64,000 nucleotides of DNA. Origin: Sulfitobacter sp. CW3 (lineage in GTDB: Bacteria; Pseudomonadota; Alphaproteobacteria; Rhodobacterales; Rhodobacteraceae). Position 1 is the stretch's first letter; the number at the start of each line of letters is the position of its first letter. The translations under genes were made by a program, and so were the position numbers. The notes below the pieces were generated by a model. That model searched no databases. It saw only the letters and a program-made list of their open reading frames with translations, and was not told the DNA's origin. This document shows, piece by piece, positions 25,855-34,178 of this stretch. The stretch covers positions 52,577-116,576 of the forward strand of contig NZ_JAHXRL010000011.1 of assembly GCF_019392245.1 (NCBI RefSeq). Reading direction: 5' to 3'.

Positions 25855-26829
25855 TCAGAAATCCCAGTCTTCGTCTTCTGTCGCGACGGCCTTGCCGATC
25901 ACATAGGTCGATCCGCTGCCCGAGAAAAAGTCGTGGTTCTCGCCGTCTGTTGACAGGGCGGCTAGGATCGCGGGGTTCACCTCGCAGGCTTGTGCGGGGA
26001 ACAGCGCCTCGTAGCCCAGATTTTGCAGGGCTTTGTTGGCGTTGTAATGCAGGAACGCTTTGACGTCTTCGGTCAGGCCCAGATCATCATACAGTTCGGC
26101 GGTGTAATGCGACTCGATCTCGTAAAGGTCGAACATCAACGAGAACGCAAAATCCTTTAGCTCATCGCGCTTTTCGGCTGGCAACTGTTCGGTCGCACGT
26201 TGAAATTTATAGCCGATGTAATAGCCGTGGATCGCCTCGTCGCGGATGATCAGGCGGATCAGATCGGCGGTGTTGGTCAGCTTGGCGCGGCTGGACCAAT
26301 ACATCGGCAGATAAAAGCCCGAATAGAACAGGAAGCTTTCCAGAAACACCGATGCGATCTTGCGTTTATAGGGATCGGCGGTGGCGTTGTATTCCTGAAG
26401 GATCAGACGTGATTTCGCCTGAAGATGCGGGTTTTCTTCGGACCAGCGAAATGCCTCGTCTACGTCTTTGGTCGAGCAAAGCGTTGAAAATATAGACGAA
26501 TAAGACCGCGCATGCACCGCCTCCATAAAGGCGATGTTGCTCAGCACGGCCTCTTCGTGGGGCGTTTGGGCGTCTGGCATCAAGGCCGGCGCGCCCAGCG
26601 TGTTCTGGATCGTATCCAGCAGGGTCAGACCGGTCAGAACGCGGATCGTCAGCGTGCGCTCTTGCGGGGTCAAGGTTGCCCAGCTTTGCACATCATTCGA
26701 CAACGGCACCTTTTCGGGCAGCCAGAAATTGACAGTCAGACGGTTCCAGACCTCAAGGTCTTTGTCGTCTTGGACGCGGTTCCAGTTGATAGCGCGGGGC
26801 ACGGCGGGGGTATGGTCAAGGTCTTTCAT
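25855..26829 (-). CDS. nrdF: Class Ib ribonucleotide reductase, small (radical) subunit
   Basis: A 324-residue di-metal protein that generates the tyrosyl radical used by NrdE to make deoxynucleotides. The opening INWNRVQDDKDLEVWNRLTV and FWLPEKVPLSND are NrdF hallmarks. Metal ligands appear in EAVHARSYSSIF and RDEAIHGYYIG, and in the FLESFLFYSGFY region. The ATG at 26829 is 8 bases past the nrdE stop; one at 26850 would overlap it. Class Ib enzymes can use a Mn2-tyrosyl cofactor activated by NrdI, whose gene is in the same operon. Ends in the usual acidic tail EDEDWDF. Confidence 0.97.
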   Translation of the reverse strand: MKDLDHTPAVPRAINWNRVQDDKDLEVWNRLTVNFWLPEKVPLSNDVQSWATLTPQERTLTIRVLTGLTLLDTIQNTLGAPALMPDAQTPHEEAVLSNIAFMEAVHARSYSSIFSTLCSTKDVDEAFRWSEENPHLQAKSRLILQEYNATADPYKRKIASVFLESFLFYSGFYLPMYWSSRAKLTNTADLIRLIIRDEAIHGYYIGYKFQRATEQLPAEKRDELKDFAFSLMFDLYEIESHYTAELYDDLGLTEDVKAFLHYNANKALQNLGYEALFPAQACEVNPAILAALSTDGENHDFFSGSGSTYVIGKAVATEDEDWDF

Positions 26830-26837
26830 GTCGGGTC

Positions 26838-28964
26838 TCACAATGTGCACGAAACGCAGCCGTCGACTTCCGTACCCTCAAGGGCGGTCTGGCGCAGGCG
26901 GACGTAATAAATGGTTTTGATGCCTTTTTTCCACGCATAGATTTGCGCGCGGTTGATGTCGCGGGTGGATGCGTCAGCGGGAAAGAACAGCGTCAGCGAC
27001 AGGCCCTGATCCACATGCGTGGTCGCGGCGGCATAGGTGTCAATGATCGCCTCTGGCCCGATCTCATACGCGTCGCGGTAGAATTCAAGATTGTCGTTGT
27101 TCATGAACGGGGCAGGGTAATAGACGCGCCCGATCTTGCCCTCTTTGCGGATCTCGATCTTGCTGACGATCGGGTGGATCGACGACGTCGAGTTGTTGAT
27201 ATAGCTGATCGACCCCGTGGGCGGTACGGCCTGCAAGTTGCGGTTATACAGCCCGTGTTTCATGACCAACTCGCGCAGCTTGGCCCAATCCTCGCGGGTG
27301 GGCAGGTCTTTGCCGTCAAACAGCGCCTTTACGGCATCGCTTTCCGGCAGCCAGTCGCGGGTGGTGTATGTGTCAAAGAACGTTCCGCTGGCATAGGTGC
27401 TGTCGGCAAAGCCCTTAAAGCTGTGGCCCTTTTCCTGCGCCAAAAGGTTCGATGCCCGAATGGCGTGATAGGCGACGGCGGCGAAATACACGGACGTAAA
27501 TTCGATCCCGTCGTCACTGCCATAATGGATGCGTTCGCGCGCCAGATAGCCATGCAGGTTCATTTGACCCAAGCCGATCGCGTGGCTTTCATCATTGCCG
27601 CGACGGACCGAAGGCACGGAGTTGATTGCGGACATTTCAGACACGGCCGTTAGCACGCGGATCGATGTTTCGACCGTCGCGCCAAAGTCGGGGCCATCCA
27701 TGGTTTTAGCAATGTTCAGCGACCCCAGATTGCAGGAAATATCGGTGCCCAGATGCTCATAGCTTAGATCGTCGTGGAACGTGCTGGCCTCGTTCACTTG
27801 CAGGATTTCAGAACACAGGTTCGACATGGTGATGCGCCCGGCAATGGGGTTGGCGCGGTTCACTGTGTCCTCGAACATGATATAGGGATAGCCGCTTTCG
27901 AACTGGATTTCCGCCAACGTCTGAAAGAACTCGCGCGCGTTGATCTTTTTCTTGCGGATGCGTTTGTTGTCGACCATTTCGGCGTATTTCTCGGTGACCG
28001 AGATATCCGAGAACGGCACGCCGTACACCCGTTCAACATCGTGGGGCGAGAACAGATACATGTCCTCGTTTTTCTTGGCCAACTCAAAGGTGATGTCGGG
28101 GATGACCACCCCAAGGCTGAGCGTTTTGATGCGGATTTTCTCGTCCGCATTTTCGCGCTTGGTATCCAAAAACTGAAAGATATCAGGGTGGTGCGCGTTC
28201 AGATACACGGCACCCGCACCTTGGCGTGCGCCAAGCTGGTTGGCATAGGAGAATGAATCCTCAAGCAGTTTCATCACCGGGATCACACCCGAGGATTGGT
28301 TTTCGATCCCCTTGATCGGCGCCCCATGTTCGCGCACGTTGGTCAGCATCAGGGCCACGCCACCGCCGCGTTTGCTAAGCTGCAGGGCCGAATTGATACC
28401 GCGCCCGATGCTTTCCATGTTGTCCTCAAGACGCAGCAGGAAGCACGAAATCAGTTCTCCGCGGCTTTGTTTGCCGGCGTTCAGAAATGTCGGCGTGGCG
28501 GGCTGGAAACGGCCCGACAGAATTTCATGCATGAACGCCATCGCTTGGGTCTGATCGCCCCGCGCCAGGGTCAACGCGGTCATCACAACGCGGTCCTCGT
28601 AGCGTTCCAGAAACCGCTTTCCGTCACGGGTTTTCAGCGTGTAGGAGGTGTAATATTTGAACGCGCCCAGAAAGGTCGGAAAGCGAAATTTTTGCTTGAA
28701 TGCCGTGTCCCAAATTTCGCGCAGGAATTCGGCTGGATATGCCTCCAGCACCGCGGCCTCGTAATAGCCCTCGTCGACCAGATAGCCCAGTTTTTCCTCA
28801 AGCGAGTGGAAGAACACGGTGTTCTGGTTCACATGCTGCAGAAAATATTCGCGCGCGGCTTTTCGGTCTGCATCAAAGCGGATGTGGCCCGCTTCGTCGT
28901 AAAGGTTCAGCATCGCGTTCAGCGCGTGATAGTCCAGCCCAGCGGTCATACCGTCATCAAGCAT
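26838..28964 (-). CDS. nrdE: Class Ib ribonucleotide reductase, large (catalytic) subunit
   Basis: A 708-residue reductase that converts ribonucleoside diphosphates to deoxy forms. The catalytic block NLCSEILQVNEAS, the radical-path ending KKGIKTIYYVRLRQTA and the C-terminal redox pair CVSC are present. The N-terminal ATP-cone of class Ia is absent, as expected for class Ib. The ATG at 28964 has TGGAG six bases upstream; the frame extends to a TTG at 28976 without support. It overlaps the end of nrdI by 19 bases and lies directly ahead of nrdF. Confidence 0.97.
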   Translation of the reverse strand: MLDDGMTAGLDYHALNAMLNLYDEAGHIRFDADRKAAREYFLQHVNQNTVFFHSLEEKLGYLVDEGYYEAAVLEAYPAEFLREIWDTAFKQKFRFPTFLGAFKYYTSYTLKTRDGKRFLERYEDRVVMTALTLARGDQTQAMAFMHEILSGRFQPATPTFLNAGKQSRGELISCFLLRLEDNMESIGRGINSALQLSKRGGGVALMLTNVREHGAPIKGIENQSSGVIPVMKLLEDSFSYANQLGARQGAGAVYLNAHHPDIFQFLDTKRENADEKIRIKTLSLGVVIPDITFELAKKNEDMYLFSPHDVERVYGVPFSDISVTEKYAEMVDNKRIRKKKINAREFFQTLAEIQFESGYPYIMFEDTVNRANPIAGRITMSNLCSEILQVNEASTFHDDLSYEHLGTDISCNLGSLNIAKTMDGPDFGATVETSIRVLTAVSEMSAINSVPSVRRGNDESHAIGLGQMNLHGYLARERIHYGSDDGIEFTSVYFAAVAYHAIRASNLLAQEKGHSFKGFADSTYASGTFFDTYTTRDWLPESDAVKALFDGKDLPTREDWAKLRELVMKHGLYNRNLQAVPPTGSISYINNSTSSIHPIVSKIEIRKEGKIGRVYYPAPFMNNDNLEFYRDAYEIGPEAIIDTYAAATTHVDQGLSLTLFFPADASTRDINRAQIYAWKKGIKTIYYVRLRQTALEGTEVDGCVSCTL

Positions 28965-29362
28965 TGTGTACTCCAAAATTTGTCCAGCCCGTCGCGAATG
29001 CGGGCGATGTCTAAGTCCGTGCCCGCCAGCTCAAACCTTGTGAGCACGGGCACGTTGCATTTCTTGGCGATCACGTCGCCCGCCAGCGCGAAGGTCGCGC
29101 CAAAGTTGCGGTTTCCCGCGCCAATCACACCGCGCAGCAAGGCGCGACGTGACGGTTCATTCAAAAAGCCGATCACCTGTTTGGGGACCGCCCCGCGCCC
29201 CGCGCCATCGGCGAATGTCGGGCAAATCAGGACAAAGGGGCGGGCAGGGGTCGGCATCGGATCAGACGGGCGAATGGGGATGCGCATGGCATCAATCCCA
29301 AGGGCCGCAACCAGCCGCGCGGTATTGCCGCTTGCCGACGAATAATAGACCAGCCCGCCCAT
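28946..29362 (-). CDS. nrdI: Flavodoxin-like NrdI protein
   Basis: A 138-residue FMN protein that supplies an oxidant to assemble the Mn2-tyrosyl radical in NrdF. It begins MGGLVYYSSASGNTARLV, the phosphate-binding loop SSASGNT of the NrdI family, and continues with FVLICPTFADGAGRG and GVIGAGNRNFG, both typical. It sits 6 bases after nrdH and overlaps nrdE. Confidence 0.96.
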   Translation of the reverse strand: MGGLVYYSSASGNTARLVAALGIDAMRIPIRPSDPMPTPARPFVLICPTFADGAGRGAVPKQVIGFLNEPSRRALLRGVIGAGNRNFGATFALAGDVIAKKCNVPVLTRFELAGTDLDIARIRDGLDKFWSTQCLMTV

Positions 29363-29368
29363 CGCGGC

Positions 29369-29590
29369 TTAGGCCAGCTGACCAATCATATCGGGCCGGA
29401 AACCCGCCCAATGCGCGTCACCCGCGACGACGACAGGCACCTGACGGTAGCCCATTTCGGTCACGCTTTGCATCGCCTCGGCATCTTGTGTCAGGTCGAT
29501 CACACGGTATTCCAAGCCGCGCAGATCCAGCGCACGGGTGGTGGCGGTGCATTGCACGCAAGCGGGTTTCGAATAAACTGTGATGGTCAT
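29369..29590 (-). CDS. nrdH: Glutaredoxin-like NrdH protein
   Basis: A 73-residue thioredoxin-fold electron donor for NrdE. It starts MTITVYSKPACVQCTATTRA with the redox CVQC at residues 11-14 and ends with the AGFRPDMIGQL helix of NrdH proteins. The ATG at 29590 is chosen over 29596 because AGGG is then eight bases upstream. It is the first protein-coding gene of the nrdHIEF operon, about 100 bases below a cobalamin riboswitch. Confidence 0.95.
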   Translation of the reverse strand: MTITVYSKPACVQCTATTRALDLRGLEYRVIDLTQDAEAMQSVTEMGYRQVPVVVAGDAHWAGFRPDMIGQLA

Positions 29591-29600
29591 GCCCATATCC

Positions 29601-29663
29601 CTATCTGTTTTGGTGCAAAGAGAAGCGGGCGCGCAGGGCATAGGCCGACAAGACCACAACCAT
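29601..29663 (-). CDS. Possible 20-codon leader peptide ahead of nrdH
   Basis: A short frame beginning MVVVLSAYALRARFSLHQNR lies between the riboswitch and nrdH. GAGG is eight bases before its ATG, and its TAG falls inside the AGATAGGGA that serves nrdH, so it could couple translation. There is no homology support; it may be chance. Confidence 0.25.
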   Translation of the reverse strand: MVVVLSAYALRARFSLHQNR

Positions 29664-29692
29664 AAACACGTCCTCAAGCCCTCCGCTCGCGG

Positions 29693-29868
29693 TGGTTCGT
29701 ATCACGCTAAGGCAGGTCTCCTGGCTCACGGCTCGGATGTGGGGGCCTCCTTCCCGATGCGGGTGCATCAGTGGGTCATAGGCCAACACTTGCCGCTTAC
29801 AGTTGCGGGGGCAGCGCCGGTTTCTCACCGGTTTCCCTCTTAGCCTGCGACTCGCGCCGCAGGAACCA
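29693..29868 (-). ncRNA. Cobalamin (B12) riboswitch upstream of nrdHIEF
   Basis: On the minus strand the conserved blocks appear in order: closing stem TGGTTC/GAACCA, AAGAGGGAAACCGGTG, CTGCCCCCGCAACTGTAAG, CCACTGATG, ATCGGGAAGG and AGCCAGGAGACCTGCC. This is the full consensus of the adenosylcobalamin class. It lies about 100 bases before nrdH with no gene between except a doubtful leader peptide. A small hairpin CCGC-GA-GCGG follows the aptamer and may belong to the expression platform. Binding of B12 is expected to switch the reductase operon off. Confidence 0.95.
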
Positions 29869-29953
29869 AAGCAACTACATATTGGGGTGGATTGCTGTTT
29901 GGTGTCAATATGCTGTTGTTGTCATCGGGTGAATTTTTCTGTGAACACATCGC

Positions 29954-29998
29954 ATCGGCGGGGGATTACCCCTTGGCCTGACACAAGGCCCCGCCGAT
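29954..29998 (-). terminator. Nested hairpin after the antiporter gene
   Basis: Outer arms ATCGGCGGGG and CCCCGCCGAT (10 bases, perfect) enclose an inner stem CCTTG/CAAGG. It lies 5 bases past the stop of the minus-strand antiporter gene and ahead of the riboswitch, so it should separate the two transcripts. Confidence 0.6.
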
Positions 29999-30003
29999 AT
30001 GCA

Positions 30004-31818
30004 TCACTCCTCTGGTGGGCGCAAGGCGATGATGCGCATGCCGGGTGCCCCTTTGAAGTCTTCGTTCTTGCGGATAAAGCGGATGGCGCCGCTTGACGTA
30101 ATCCGCGCCAAAAGTTTCGCGTCCGGCGTATCGTTGCGCCAATCGGCCAGCGTGAATTCTTCGGACAGTTTTGTGATCCGGAAGGTCCAGCCCGCGGCCA
30201 TCATTTTCTCAAGCTCGGCATGGGTTGATTCAAGTCCCAGCGGGCGGCCACCCAATGTGCGGGGCAGTTGGTGGCGGCTGCTGTCGGCGCGTTCGCGCAT
30301 GACCTGAAACACGTTTTCACGTCCGAATTCCGGGGCAAGGTCGGTCGTCACCAAGGTGTTATAGGCGTCATTGTCTGTTGCAGCGATCAAGGTGGCATAG
30401 CTGACCAGTTCGACCCGCTGTTCAGCAGCTTCTGACAGAATATCACCCGAGAACGTATCGATGCCCGCAGCGCGGGCTTTACGTAGTCGGATAAAGTTCG
30501 GATCGGTCATCAAAACCGGCACTTCGGCCTTGCGCAGAACCTCGGCCAGGGCTGTTGTCCAATCTGCACCGCCGATGATGACGACGCCAGGGACATCTGC
30601 ACCGGCTAACCCCAACAGCCGCGCAAAGGGGGCCAAGGTAAATCCGTTCAGCACGACCGTGACCGCCACAAGGGCAAAGGCCAGCGGCGCAATCAATGCA
30701 GCGTCTTCAAAGCCAAGGCTCAGCAAGCGTTCGCCAAACAACCCTGCCACAGCGACCAGAACCACACCGCGTGGTCCGGTCAGGGCGACCAGCAGCTTTT
30801 CGCGAAACGGGATGCCAGACCCGATAAGGGATATGAACACCGTCAGCGGGCGCGCGACCAGCACGACAACAGCCACAAATGCCGCCGCCCGCCAATCAAG
30901 ATTGCCAAGCGCATCAACATCAAGGCCCGCCGCCAGCAGAATAAACACGCCAGAAACCAACAGGACCGTGGCATGTTCCTTGAACCGCCGCAGCTCTTCG
31001 TAGCTGGGCAGTTTCGAGTTCGCGATCACAATCCCCATGATTGTCACCGCCAACAGGCCGCTTTCGTGCAATACCGCGTCAGAGCCGGCGAAAACCCCCA
31101 GCAGCAAGGCGAAAAGCACCGGTACTTTCATGTATTCCGGCACCCAGCCGCGCTTGAACGCGCGCGACAGGCCAACGCCAGCTGCCACACCGGCGGCGGT
31201 TGCCACGGCGGCACCCAGCAGCAATTCGATCATCGCCTCTGATGCGGTGGTGGCCGTGTTCAGCGCCAGTACAACCTCGAACGCCAGAACGGCAGCCAAG
31301 GCCCCGATGGGATCGTTAATGATGGCTTCCCATTGCAGCAGGGTCGCAGGGCGGCGCGACAGCCGTGCAGTGCGCAGCAACGGCGCAATCACCGTGGGGC
31401 CGGTCACAATCAAGATACCACCAAAGACCGCAGAGCTGGACCAGCTTAGCCCCGCCACATAATGCAGCGACAGCGCAGCCATCAACCAGCCCAAGGGCGC
31501 GCCGATGTAGACCAACCGCCTGACCCCGCCAACCGCGTCCTGAAGCGTGTGGAAGTTCAACGAAAGACCGCCCTCGAACAGGATAATCGCGACTGCGATA
31601 GAGATCATCGGGGCCATCAGCGGCCCGATATCGCGGGCAGGGTCAAAGACGCCGAACACCGGACCGATCAAAATACCGGCGACCAGCATCAGCACAATTG
31701 CAGGCATCCGCAGACGCCACGCGACCCATTGTGATCCAACGCCAATGGCACCGACCAATGCGATTGCTGTTACGGGGTTCAGCGCGCCAAGCGTTTCTAC
31801 TGCCACAATGGTATCCAT
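30004..31818 (-). CDS. Cation:proton antiporter (CPA1/NhaP type) with a regulatory C-terminal domain
   Basis: A 604-residue membrane protein. Residues 1-400 form 12-13 hydrophobic segments with the transport motif LQWEAIINDPIGAL (Asn-Asp pair of CPA1 exchangers) and GGILIVTGPTVIAPLL. The cytoplasmic remainder holds a TrkA-N-like nucleotide-binding fold (GVVIIGGADWTTALAEVL, then LMTDPNFIRLRKARAAG) and a C-terminal tail. It probably exports Na+ or K+ for protons and is gated by nucleotides. It is a single-gene unit with its own terminator. Confidence 0.9.
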   Translation of the reverse strand: MDTIVAVETLGALNPVTAIALVGAIGVGSQWVAWRLRMPAIVLMLVAGILIGPVFGVFDPARDIGPLMAPMISIAVAIILFEGGLSLNFHTLQDAVGGVRRLVYIGAPLGWLMAALSLHYVAGLSWSSSAVFGGILIVTGPTVIAPLLRTARLSRRPATLLQWEAIINDPIGALAAVLAFEVVLALNTATTASEAMIELLLGAAVATAAGVAAGVGLSRAFKRGWVPEYMKVPVLFALLLGVFAGSDAVLHESGLLAVTIMGIVIANSKLPSYEELRRFKEHATVLLVSGVFILLAAGLDVDALGNLDWRAAAFVAVVVLVARPLTVFISLIGSGIPFREKLLVALTGPRGVVLVAVAGLFGERLLSLGFEDAALIAPLAFALVAVTVVLNGFTLAPFARLLGLAGADVPGVVIIGGADWTTALAEVLRKAEVPVLMTDPNFIRLRKARAAGIDTFSGDILSEAAEQRVELVSYATLIAATDNDAYNTLVTTDLAPEFGRENVFQVMRERADSSRHQLPRTLGGRPLGLESTHAELEKMMAAGWTFRITKLSEEFTLADWRNDTPDAKLLARITSSGAIRFIRKNEDFKGAPGMRIIALRPPEE

Positions 31819-31903
31819 CTATTACTGGTGGGTTGAAATAACACGTGGGGGGCGCAAGACAATGAATATTCCTGTTGTCACGCGTCTGCGGCACGACACG
31901 AAA

Positions 31904-31929
31904 ACGCGGGCACCAACCGATGCCCGCGT
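31904..31929 (-). terminator. Intrinsic terminator after the NAD(P)H-binding protein gene
   Basis: Nine-base perfect arms ACGCGGGCA and TGCCCGCGT with an 8-base loop, followed in the minus-strand transcript by TTT. It lies 52 bases after the stop at 31981. Good rho-independent form. Confidence 0.7.
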
Positions 31930-31980
31930 CGTGTAACCGCAAGGGGAGGCAGCAAGGTTCCTTGCGACCACATATTCAGA

Positions 31981-32583
31981 TCAGGCGGATTGCATATTCA
32001 GCGCCATGCCGTCATAGCGCCCGCTGATCGCGGCATCGGCCAATACATCCGCAACATCGCGGCGCGAGGCCTTGGCCGTTTTGTCCACATCATCGCCCAG
32101 GATAACGTCGTCGCCGCGCGCGTCGTCGGTCAGGGCAACCGGGCGCAGGATGGCATAGGTCAGGCCCGATGATTTCAGGTGCTCGTCGGCGGCGTGTTTC
32201 GCCTTGAGGTAATGTGCCAGATCGCCTGACGGATTTTCCTGATCCGCCCCGACAGAGCTAAGCATAACAAAGCGTTTCACACTTGCCGCTGCGGCCAGAT
32301 CGGTCAGGCGTTTCGCGCCGTCACGGTCAACTTTGTCGGTCATCTCGGTGCCTGTCGACCCGCCTGATCCGGCGGCAAACACCACGACGTCGATCCCTTG
32401 GCAGACGTCATCCGACAAATCTGTCAGATCACCGTTTCGCACATGCGCAGCGGGTGGGAGATCGCTGGTGTCAGAGCTTTCGCGCACCAGTGCCGTTGCC
32501 GTATGCCCTTGATCAATAATGTTTTTTACCAGATGCGAACCGGTTTTACCCGTGGCACCTGCGACTAGTATATTCATGCTCAT
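31981..32583 (-). CDS. NAD(P)H-binding atypical SDR protein
   Basis: A 200-residue protein of the NmrA/atypical short-chain dehydrogenase type. It begins MSMNILVAGATGKTGSHLVK with the nucleotide motif GATGKTG, and continues VVFAAGSGGSTG and VMLSSVGADQEN; no YxxxK catalytic pair is obvious, suggesting a sensor or low-activity reductase. ATG 32583 has AAGGA eight bases upstream; the in-frame ATG six bases later is an alternative. It shares orientation with the dehydrogenase gene upstream (56-base gap), so the two may be co-transcribed. Confidence 0.87.
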   Translation of the reverse strand: MSMNILVAGATGKTGSHLVKNIIDQGHTATALVRESSDTSDLPPAAHVRNGDLTDLSDDVCQGIDVVVFAAGSGGSTGTEMTDKVDRDGAKRLTDLAAAASVKRFVMLSSVGADQENPSGDLAHYLKAKHAADEHLKSSGLTYAILRPVALTDDARGDDVILGDDVDKTAKASRRDVADVLADAAISGRYDGMALNMQSA

Positions 32584-32638
32584 TTTAAATTCCTTCAACG
32601 TGTAAGACTGGGTGATACGGGGCGGGTTGCCCGTATGC

Positions 32639-34015
32639 TCAGGGCAGAAAGATCGCTTTTACGTTCACGAATTCCTTCATGCCAAAGCCGCCATGTTCGC
32701 GCCCATAACCGGAATTCTTGACCCCGCCGAAGGGCATATTGGGGTCAGCCGCACCAAATGAATTGATGCGCACCATTCCGGTATCAAAATGATCACGGGC
32801 CAGTTTCAGCGCGCGTTCTTCGTCGCGCGAGAATATCCCCCCGCCAAGGCCATATCGGCTGTCATTGGCGATACGCATGGCGTCTGCGTCATCCTTGGCG
32901 CGGATCACGGCCGCGACGGGCCCAAAGATTTCATCGTCATAGGCGGGCATTCCGGGCGTGACATCTGCAAGCACGGTCGCGGGGTAATAGGCCCCTTTGC
33001 GGTCAGGCGCTGTGCCACCGCATAGAACCTTGGCCCCCTTGGCGACGCTTTTGTCCACCTGATCTTTGACGGTATCGAACTGTTCCTGGCTGGACAGCGG
33101 GCCAAGCTGGCTTGCCGGATCTGTCGGATCGCCCATCGTAATACCGCGCATTTGTGCGACGAAAGCGTCGACAAAGGCATCATATACCTTATCCGTCACG
33201 ACAAACCGCTTGGCCGAAACACAGGTCTCACCGTTGTTATAGAGCCGCCCCATCACGGAATACTTGACCGCGACATCAATATCCGCGTCCTCAAGCACCA
33301 GATAGGCGTCGTTGGACCCCAATTCGAGGACCGTCTTTTTCAGCGCTTTAGCAGCGACGGAACCGATGTGGCGACCTGCGCCATCGCTGCCCGTCATGGT
33401 CACGCCACGCACCTTGGGGTGTTCGATCAGTTTGTCGCTGGTGTCATGGTCGATCAGGATCACCTGAAACAGATCCTCGGGCAGGCCGGCCTCGATACAT
33501 AATTCGCGCAGGCGCAGGCCCGATCCGGTGCAAATGCTGGCGTGTTTCAACACACAGCCGTTGCCCGCCATCAGGTTCGCCGCCAACACGCGGACAGGTT
33601 GATACAGCGGAAAGTTCCACGGCTGGATCGAATAGATCACGCCAACGGGCTGATAGGTGACGACGCCGCGCTTGCCATCTGCGCCGTGGGTGCGCTCTTC
33701 GTCGGCAAGGGCATCGGGGCCGTTCTTGGCCGTGTATTCGAAAATCGCGGCACAGATTTCGACCTCGCGCTGGCCGTCTTTCAGCAACTTGCCGGTTTCC
33801 TGGGTCATCAGGGCCGCAAGGTCGTCGGCATTGTCGCGCAGCTTGGCGGCGATCTTGGTCAGATAGGGCGCGCGCTCAGCATGGGTCAGCTCACGCCATT
33901 CCAGAAATGCGGCGTGACTGGCGTCAAGGCGCTGCGTGGCTTCGTCCTCTGACATCATGTCATAGGTTTGGATTTCTTCTTCGGTGGCGGGGTTGATCGT
34001 GGTGATCTTGGACAT
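32639..34015 (-). CDS. NAD(P)-dependent succinate-semialdehyde dehydrogenase-type aldehyde dehydrogenase
   Basis: A 458-residue aldehyde dehydrogenase. The catalytic glutamate is in VLELGSNDAYLVLEDADID near residue 230 and the nucleophilic cysteine in NNGETCVSAKRF near residue 265; the cofactor region IQPWNFPLYQPVR and the C-terminal PFGGVKNSGYGREHG are intact. It is closest in style to the short (about 455-residue) YneI/Sad-type semialdehyde dehydrogenases, which oxidise succinate semialdehyde from 4-aminobutyrate breakdown. The exact substrate is inferred. Confidence 0.9.
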   Translation of the reverse strand: MSKITTINPATEEEIQTYDMMSEDEATQRLDASHAAFLEWRELTHAERAPYLTKIAAKLRDNADDLAALMTQETGKLLKDGQREVEICAAIFEYTAKNGPDALADEERTHGADGKRGVVTYQPVGVIYSIQPWNFPLYQPVRVLAANLMAGNGCVLKHASICTGSGLRLRELCIEAGLPEDLFQVILIDHDTSDKLIEHPKVRGVTMTGSDGAGRHIGSVAAKALKKTVLELGSNDAYLVLEDADIDVAVKYSVMGRLYNNGETCVSAKRFVVTDKVYDAFVDAFVAQMRGITMGDPTDPASQLGPLSSQEQFDTVKDQVDKSVAKGAKVLCGGTAPDRKGAYYPATVLADVTPGMPAYDDEIFGPVAAVIRAKDDADAMRIANDSRYGLGGGIFSRDEERALKLARDHFDTGMVRINSFGAADPNMPFGGVKNSGYGREHGGFGMKEFVNVKAIFLP

Positions 34016-34178
34016 GCTCGCTCCTTTTTTGATTTCAAAAGGGCAACACGTGCATCGGGTAATGGTTCCTGACCGAAGGCCCGACAGGAGGGGCGATACG
34101 GTAGGTTTCCGTCAGAGCGGATAAGGTGTTAAGGTATTGATATTGTTGAAATATGCGTGGAGATCCGCCCGGTTTCAG

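Noticed and set aside
29601..29828. A 75-codon minus-strand frame inside the riboswitch
   Set aside because: The sequence is fully explained by the conserved riboswitch blocks; only the last 20 codons are kept as a doubtful leader peptide.
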